From: Chara braunii
Lineage: Eukaryota; Streptophyta; Charophyceae; Charales; Characeae
Assembly (NCBI GenBank): GCA_003427395.1
Contig: BFEA01000012.1
Location: 15,900 to 37,526, forward strand
Direction of reading: 5' to 3'
Length of the DNA stretch: 21,627 nucleotides
Shown: in pieces, positions 17,164-21,627 of the stretch
How the letters are laid out: each line of letters opens with the position of its first letter
Numbering within the stretch: the stretch's first letter is position 1
Position numbers and translations under genes: made by a program
The notes under the pieces: generated by a model
What the model saw: only the letters and a program-made list of their open reading frames with translations
The model's database searches: none
What the model was told of the DNA's origin: nothing

Positions 17164-17987
17164 GTTAGGCATTGTTTCTAAGATGAATGGCCTGACTGTT
17201 GTGTTTTGTTCTGTTTCTTGAAGGGCCAAGCATAGTTTCTAAGATGAATGGCTTGGTCGTTGTATTTATTTAATTTAACCAGGCATTGTTTCTAAGATGA
17301 ATGGCGTGGTCATTGTTTCTTTGGGTATTGATATTGCAAACTTTGAGAGCCAGACATTGTTTCTAAGATTAAGTTTGGTCGCTGTTTATTTTTGGGTGGT
17401 TTCTGAACAGTCTTTGGGTCTTAACCCAGAGTACTCTGTTTTTTTTGTGCCGAGAAAAAAGGGTTGAGCATTGTTTCTAAGACGAATGGCTCAACTCTTT
17501 TGGTTGTTTTACTCTGAGGGAGGTTCAGGCCAAGGACTGGGCATTGTTTCTAAGATGAATGGTCCAAGTCTGAGGCCACAGGATTATAATGTGAACAAAG
17601 GAATAAGACTCCCTATATTTCTATATCTATATGTTTATGACAACAAGGCTAGCCATACATTGTTTCTAAGACAAATGGTCTGACTATAGCCTTATCACAA
17701 ATTAAGAGAGTATAACTAAGAGTTATAACTGAAGGTAACCTGGGCCGACTGAGCATTGTTTCTAAGACGAATGGCTCAGTCCTACGCTCATTTTTGAAGA
17801 TTAAAAGTTCAGAGAAGTATATATAACTTGGCTATTTAAACAGATCAGGGCGACTAAGCATTGCTTTTAAGACGAATGACTTAGTCGTACGCCCAATGGA
17901 GAGATAAGTAGTTGTGCAACCTGTTCGTGTATAACTAAGGCAAAGAGTTGACATTGTTTCTAAGACAAATGGCCTAACTCGATGCCC
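17164..17987 (+). ncRNA. Array of ten covarying hairpins with a common loop (putative structured RNA)
   Basis: Ten copies of CATT-GTTTCTAAGAYG-AATG begin at 17170, 17231, 17284, 17355, 17469, 17542, 17658, 17754, 17859 and 17952. CATT pairs with AATG to close a 12-base loop, then one bulged purine follows (G in nearly all, A in the ninth). Lower stems differ by copy yet pair: GTTAGG/CCTGAC, CCAAG/CTTGG, GTTGAG/CTCAAC, GACTGAG/CTCAGTC, CGACTAAG/CTTAGTCG. Copies 3, 4, 6, 7 and 10 have one or more mismatches or bulges. Several copies add an outer clamp (AAGGCTA/TAGCCTT in copy 7, GGGC/GCCC in copy 9). Spacing is 53-116 bases, with T-rich linkers in the first half. Changed stems around a constant loop fit selection on RNA structure. 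I recognise no known family; a multivalent RNA-protein scaffold is inference. Confidence 0.6.
17711..17727 (+). other. Linker hairpin within the array
   Basis: TATAACT and AGTTATA are separated by AAG, a perfect 7-bp stem between hairpins 7 and 8. It lacks the common loop. Confidence 0.5.
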
Positions 17988-18263
17988 TATGTAAGTTGGG
18001 TCTAAAGGGATAAATCATTGAAAGACTATGAACTATTGTTTGCCAAAGGTGATTTGGGATCGCGAGAGTACTTACCTTTGTGGTTTGGCCCTGCATGTGG
18101 CTGAGTGAGATCACTACTTATTCTGAGTTTCAGTTTGACAGGTAGTTGCTTTAGAGGCTCGCCACGTACTAGAGCGATAGGAGTTAGTTCAATTTTTGCA
18201 TTCCCTGAGCTAACTTTATTTTACTTAGATCAATTCTCGCATTTTTTGGGATTTTTTGTTATA

Positions 18264-18647
18264 CTTGGCTTTATATAAATTTTGGTAAGCTACTTTCTCT
18301 ACGAGAAGCGCTGCCAAAATTTATGCAAAACCAAGGAGTTAGACAAATTTTGACTTTTCAAAATTCAACCTGTTTGAATTTTATATATGGCTTTGCAGAA
18401 ATCTGGGAAGTCTCCTTTTCTAAAAGGAATGCTGCCCAAATTTCTGCTAATTCAAGGAGTTAGACAAAATTGGACTTTGGAAAGTTGAAGACTATTTATG
18501 TCTTCATATTCAGGCTGATATAAATTTTGGAAAGGCATTTTTCCTACGGGAAGCGCTGCCGAAATTTTCTTAGTTTAAGGAGTTAAATTATATTCTGACA
18601 GGTGCTAATTATGGCAATCCACCCTGAATAAGGAAAATGCTGCCATA
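18264..18647 (+). ncRNA. Second family: four larger covarying hairpins with conserved internal loop
   Basis: Unit 1 pairs ATAAATTTTGG (18275-18285) with CCAAAATTTAT (18314-18324), has an outer CTTGG/CCAAG clamp (18264-18268, 18331-18335) and an inner TTCTC-TAC-GAGAA stem. Unit 2 pairs 18395-18407 with 18435-18447 (12 of 13 positions) with inner CCTTT/AAAGG. Unit 3 pairs AAATTTTGG (18522-18530) with CCGAAATTT (18559-18567, one G.T) with inner TTCC/GGAA. Unit 4 pairs TATGGCA (18610-18616) with TGCCATA (18641-18647). The 3' side of the internal loop keeps AAGCGCTG or AATGCTG. Units 1-3 are followed by AAGGAGTTA, and units 1 and 2 then by a second hairpin of unrelated sequence (18360-18382, 9 bp; 18486-18506, 7 bp). 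The family is unknown to me. Confidence 0.58.
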
Positions 18648-18853
18648 GGTCTGCCTTGCGTTGGGCGCTGGCTTAGAGGCAGGTCTAAGATTAGCTTGTA
18701 GAAGGGTCTTGGGTGAGGATGTGTTGTGGAGCTGTGTTCTCCATACCCTTATGATTTTAGCTTAAGGGTTGGTCTGTCTTGTGTTTCAGGTCTTTTTAAT
18801 CAATTGATTCAAAACTTGGGCTAGATTCAGCTTGATCCTACTTCGAGCATCTT

Positions 18854-18872
18854 CTGTTATCACTGATAACAG
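18854..18872. other. Perfect 9-bp palindrome around one central base
   Basis: CTGTTATCA and TGATAACAG flank a single C. This could be a dimeric protein-binding site, because a one-base loop is poor for an RNA hairpin. It lies about 200 bases after the second hairpin family. Confidence 0.45.
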
Positions 18873-18879
18873 GTCGGTT

Positions 18880-20043
18880 GCCGATTCATCGGTTTACGAT
18901 TCAACTCCAATCCACTCTTGCCACTCAACCTAAAGGCTTAGCCTTGTGGTTTGAAATGTTTCATTGTGTTTTTACCCGGACTTTATTGAATGACCATTTA
19001 ACAAAGGTACTAAGTATTTTTATTGCTGGAAGGGTGAGGTTGAGGTTAGTGTGGCTAAAGCAAGGGGTGTGAGCGCAGAGAATGGTTGAAGTTGACCCCG
19101 TGTAGTGCATGGACTTTGGTTGAATCTTTGATGTGATTGCAGGTATGTTTGGTGTTTCGGACTTTGGATTTGACTGCCTGCGATCATACAAATATATATG
19201 GCTGAGAGGAGTCTCACTGTGACTGTGAGAAGTGATCGTCCTATATTAACAACCCTCAATATAGACGTGAATACATATATCTTGAGCGTTTTGTGCGGCC
19301 TACAGTGACCGCGCGTAAGAGTTAAACAGATTATGTCTTGAGAGAAAAGGAAGATCCTTTTTTTCTTTGCGTTTTAGAATTTATAGTTGGACGTTCTAGT
19401 CTGTGGCAGCCGTCAAAGTCAAACCCCTTGACTTATTTCCAGGCCCTATATGATGGAGCTGGTCTCCAGGGCAATAAGAGACGATTGCCACCACAAGTAT
19501 GAACCTGTGTACCACCCACTCTCCCCAGGGTGCAGAAGAGGGTGTGGTTTTCAACCGCACTTGGCGGTTGTCCAACGTCGAGAGATGAATCCCTCAAGGC
19601 ATGTGTCAGCCGACACTTGAGTGTCGAATGCGATCCTCGAGATCAACAAGGACCGCATGAGTATGGATACTATATGGTACGCCATCATTGCGACCGCTTG
19701 CGTACACTTGCATTGCGAGTCGATATGAGTTAGCCCTACGTTCGCGAGGTTTTATACTAAGTCTCGCGCGCGACGCCTATCCGATTTCCGCTTCGGAAGG
19801 TTATGGGATGGCTACTAAGGGGCTAGGAGTGTTGTCGAGTTGTTGGATGTGTGTGTGTGTGTGCTTTTATTTTTATGTTCTTTATAGTGGTGTATGCGTG
19901 GTGAGTGGGATACGTCCTAGTCGACCGGCGACGAGCCGCGCTTGGGACCTCAGCCCCCCAAGATGCCAGTTCGCGTGCGGGTTCGATAAAGGTGTGGGAC
20001 CGCGCGTACCCCCTATGCTACAGTGAACGAGAAACGCCCTCGG
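18880..20043. other. Right part of the insertion: no gene recognised
   Basis: It contains a (TG)n run at 19848-19863 and short stems such as CAACCG/CGGTTG (about 19556-19574), GTGTC/GACAC (about 19607-19620) and CGCGAG/CTCGCG (about 19744-19768). No protein motif, RNA family or terminal repeat is visible. Short open frames look like chance. Confidence 0.35.
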
Positions 20044-20048
20044 CTGGT
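20044..20048. repeat. Right copy of 5-bp target-site duplication (CTGGT)
   Basis: It matches 13179-13183; gag sequence resumes to its right on the minus strand. Confidence 0.55.
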
Positions 20049-21627
20049 CTACCTCTGCGATTGCAACTGATCAGCTTTCGTACTGTGGACTGGTAGCTCG
20101 GCGGGGATACGCCCACCGAGGGAGGTGACAGCTCCCGTAAGGTGGAGGTTAGTCGTGCCTCGCGTAGGCCCTATCCTGTCGTAGGGGCTCGCGGGAGGTA
20201 TGGATGGCGCACTCGGCCGGAGCGGCTTGCGGAAACTCCATGTATATTCGCGACGAGGATATAGACCTACTCCTGTGTGACGCGACCGGGAGGGTCCCGC
20301 GCTGCCTCGTGTGGTGTCGGACCGATGCGCTCGACAACTTTCCTTGGTTTCCCTGACCGTTGGACCGACCTACCTTCTGCTTCCCCGTCCCCCTAGCTTT
20401 CTCTTTGATAGGAGCCACGACTCCCCCATCCGAAATCTCACTGGCCCCATCTTGCTCTGTCTCATCCCCTAGGACTGGGACGTCATCAATCTCAATTGCC
20501 TGACCATCATGGTCGACAAACATGAGTTTACCATTCTTCTTCTTGTCCTGGGGAAGTCTCTTCCTCCTACCATCTCCCTGACTCTGATGAGCGGACCCAA
20601 ACTTAGCCTCTATGTCTAAGACTTTCCGGCTTAATGAGGCGAAGCTATGTTGGTCAATGTAGGCCTCGTCCACCAGCTTATTTTTGACATTTGTGGGCAG
20701 ACATCTCAAATAATTTGTGAGGAGTACTTGTGGGTCATAGCACACACCAGGTACTACAATCAGACGTTCTACGGCGTCTGTGACCTCGTGTACAGTCCGG
20801 TACCTTTTGGAACACAGATTGTTGATCTCGTCAGTGGTCTTCTCAGCCCCTTGAGGGTCATGGCACCTATTGTACACAGTCCGTACGAAGTCTTCCAATG
20901 TCTGGGCTTGGGCCCAAGCATCAAAATTTTGACCATAGCCCTGTTGTTGCACTAACCCATTTAACCAACGTGCTGCTGATCCCTCTAAAAAGGAGGCAGC
21001 TACTATAACTTCCTATTCTAGCCTTGTGAGTTTGTGCCTCACATAAGTGGGCACAATCCTCACCCAAGTGTCCAGGTCCTCTTCCTTCTTCTTGTCACCA
21101 GAGAAGGGCTTAGGACTCAGCAGGGGGATCTTGGGCATCCACTGCATAGGCTGGATTGGCCCAGGAGACTGTTGCAGTGGCTGGATAGCCATTGAGACAG
21201 GTTGCTGCATGCTCACCTGTGGCTGTCCTGACAATGGCACTGTAGCTGCCACCGTCCTCGATGGTACAGAAGAAGAGATAAGAATCGGACCACTAACTAC
21301 TGGTTGATTACTTGAAAGAGGAACGCCAAACATAGGAGAGAATGAGGGCCCTACCGACGACGGCATCACTGAGGGACCAGTAACTGAAGGGGGAGCTACA
21401 ACATACTGAGGCTGCCTCATCATTGGATGAGGAGCCTGCAGTGCAGCCGAAATTCGTTTTTGGCCATCTGCTATCGGCCAGCACTTCCTGCTGGACATCT
21501 TGCGTTTCCGCCACGCAAACAAGCGAGCGACACAACGCTTGCAGTGCAGGGTCGAGTGTCGACTCGTCTAGTGCTTCTAGGTTTCTTAACTCCTATCTCC
21601 TAGCTCCTAATCTAGCTTTTCTCGTGA
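20044..21627 (-). pseudogene. gag: Gypsy-2 gag: N-terminal and capsid-like region (5' piece, broken)
   Basis: On the minus strand, LDESTLDPALQAL opens in one frame near the window edge. A frameshift near 21465 leads into a Pro/Ser/Gln-rich stretch, then KPFSGDKKKEEDLDTWVRI and PTYVRHKLTRLE, an in-frame stop at about 21013, and a capsid-like domain: FLEGSAARWLNGLVQQQ, LEDFVRTVYNRCHDPQ, EVTDAVERLIVVPGVCYD and LVDEAYIDQHSFASLSRK. A one-base shift near 20360 leads to KVVERIGPTPHEAARD and a TAG near 20276. A further open stretch reaches 20044, where the 6.86-kb insertion interrupts it. Gag would form the particle around element RNA. The true start codon and 5' LTR lie outside the window. Confidence 0.8.

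Larger units (their letters stand above)
13184..20043. mobile_element. 6.86-kb non-coding insertion inside Gypsy-2 gag
   Basis: Gag sequence stops at 13183 and resumes at 20044 in the same frame, with CTGGT at both edges. The insert starts TTTTGCAAGCGACAG and ends AACGCCCTCGG. I find no terminal inverted repeat, no LTR pair and no protein motif of a transposase, reverse transcriptase or replicase, so its class is unknown. It contains PGE-type repeats (14510-15490), splice-donor-like words on the minus strand, simple repeats, and the two hairpin arrays at 17164-18647. It may be composite. A captured piece of a host non-coding gene is an alternative to a transposon. Confidence 0.55.

Noticed and set aside
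17164-17987. CRISPR array
   Set aside because: The repeats are short, spacing is irregular (53-116), flanking arms are complementary to each other and not unrelated spacers, and the DNA is eukaryotic.
17164-17987. Series of independent MITE insertions
   Set aside because: MITEs of one family keep their terminal repeats and vary inside. Here the loop is constant and the arms vary while remaining paired.

Overview
The window is eukaryotic, repeat-dominated DNA. It carries two decayed Ty3/Gypsy LTR retrotransposons with C-terminal chromodomain-like tails, on opposite strands. Between them lie fragments of a third element, a tRNA-derived SINE-like sequence and a U6 snRNA copy. Every recognisable protein is a retrotransposon protein, and I see no cellular protein-coding gene. 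The plant-type U6, the chromovirus-like pol ends and the gag style suggest a streptophyte, either a land plant or a charophyte alga. The gag reminds me of elements from Chara, but that is recollection and not evidence from the window.

Layout. 1-2672 (+) is the 3' part of Gypsy-1 pol (reverse transcriptase, RNase H, integrase, chromodomain-like tail), broken by three nonsense codons, a frameshift and an in-frame deletion. It is followed by a polypurine tract and a palindrome-rich 3' LTR (from 2699 to about 3.9-4.04 kb). 4041-5110 is non-coding and full of foldbacks. 5230-6100 shows nothing I can name. 6104-6277 is an 87-bp tandem duplication. 6510-7750 (+) holds eroded gag-like fragments. About 7920-8068 (-) is the tRNA-like SINE. 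8117-8213 (+) is U6, directly abutting the probable 3' LTR of Gypsy-2 (8213-9210, minus strand). Gypsy-2 then runs leftwards in sense: gag 21627-20044, nucleocapsid 13183-12926, protease 12762-12166, RT, RNase H, and a nearly intact integrase/chromodomain at 10591-9251.

Gypsy-2 gag is interrupted by about 6.86 kb of non-coding DNA (13184-20043). The insertion is flanked by a 5-bp duplication (CTGGT), and removing it rejoins the gag reading frame. Inside it is the most unusual material of the window. Ten hairpins at 17164-17987 share a near-invariant loop (GTTTCTAAGAYG) closed by CATT/AATG with one bulged purine. Their lower stems differ in sequence from copy to copy but stay largely self-complementary, and T-rich linkers separate many of them. 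A second family of four larger hairpins (18264-18647) shows the same stem covariation around conserved internal-loop bases. Most non-Watson-Crick positions are G.T on the plus strand, so a plus-strand structured RNA is the simplest reading. The closest architectural analogy I know is a repeat-hairpin protein-scaffold RNA. The function and the name are unknown to me.
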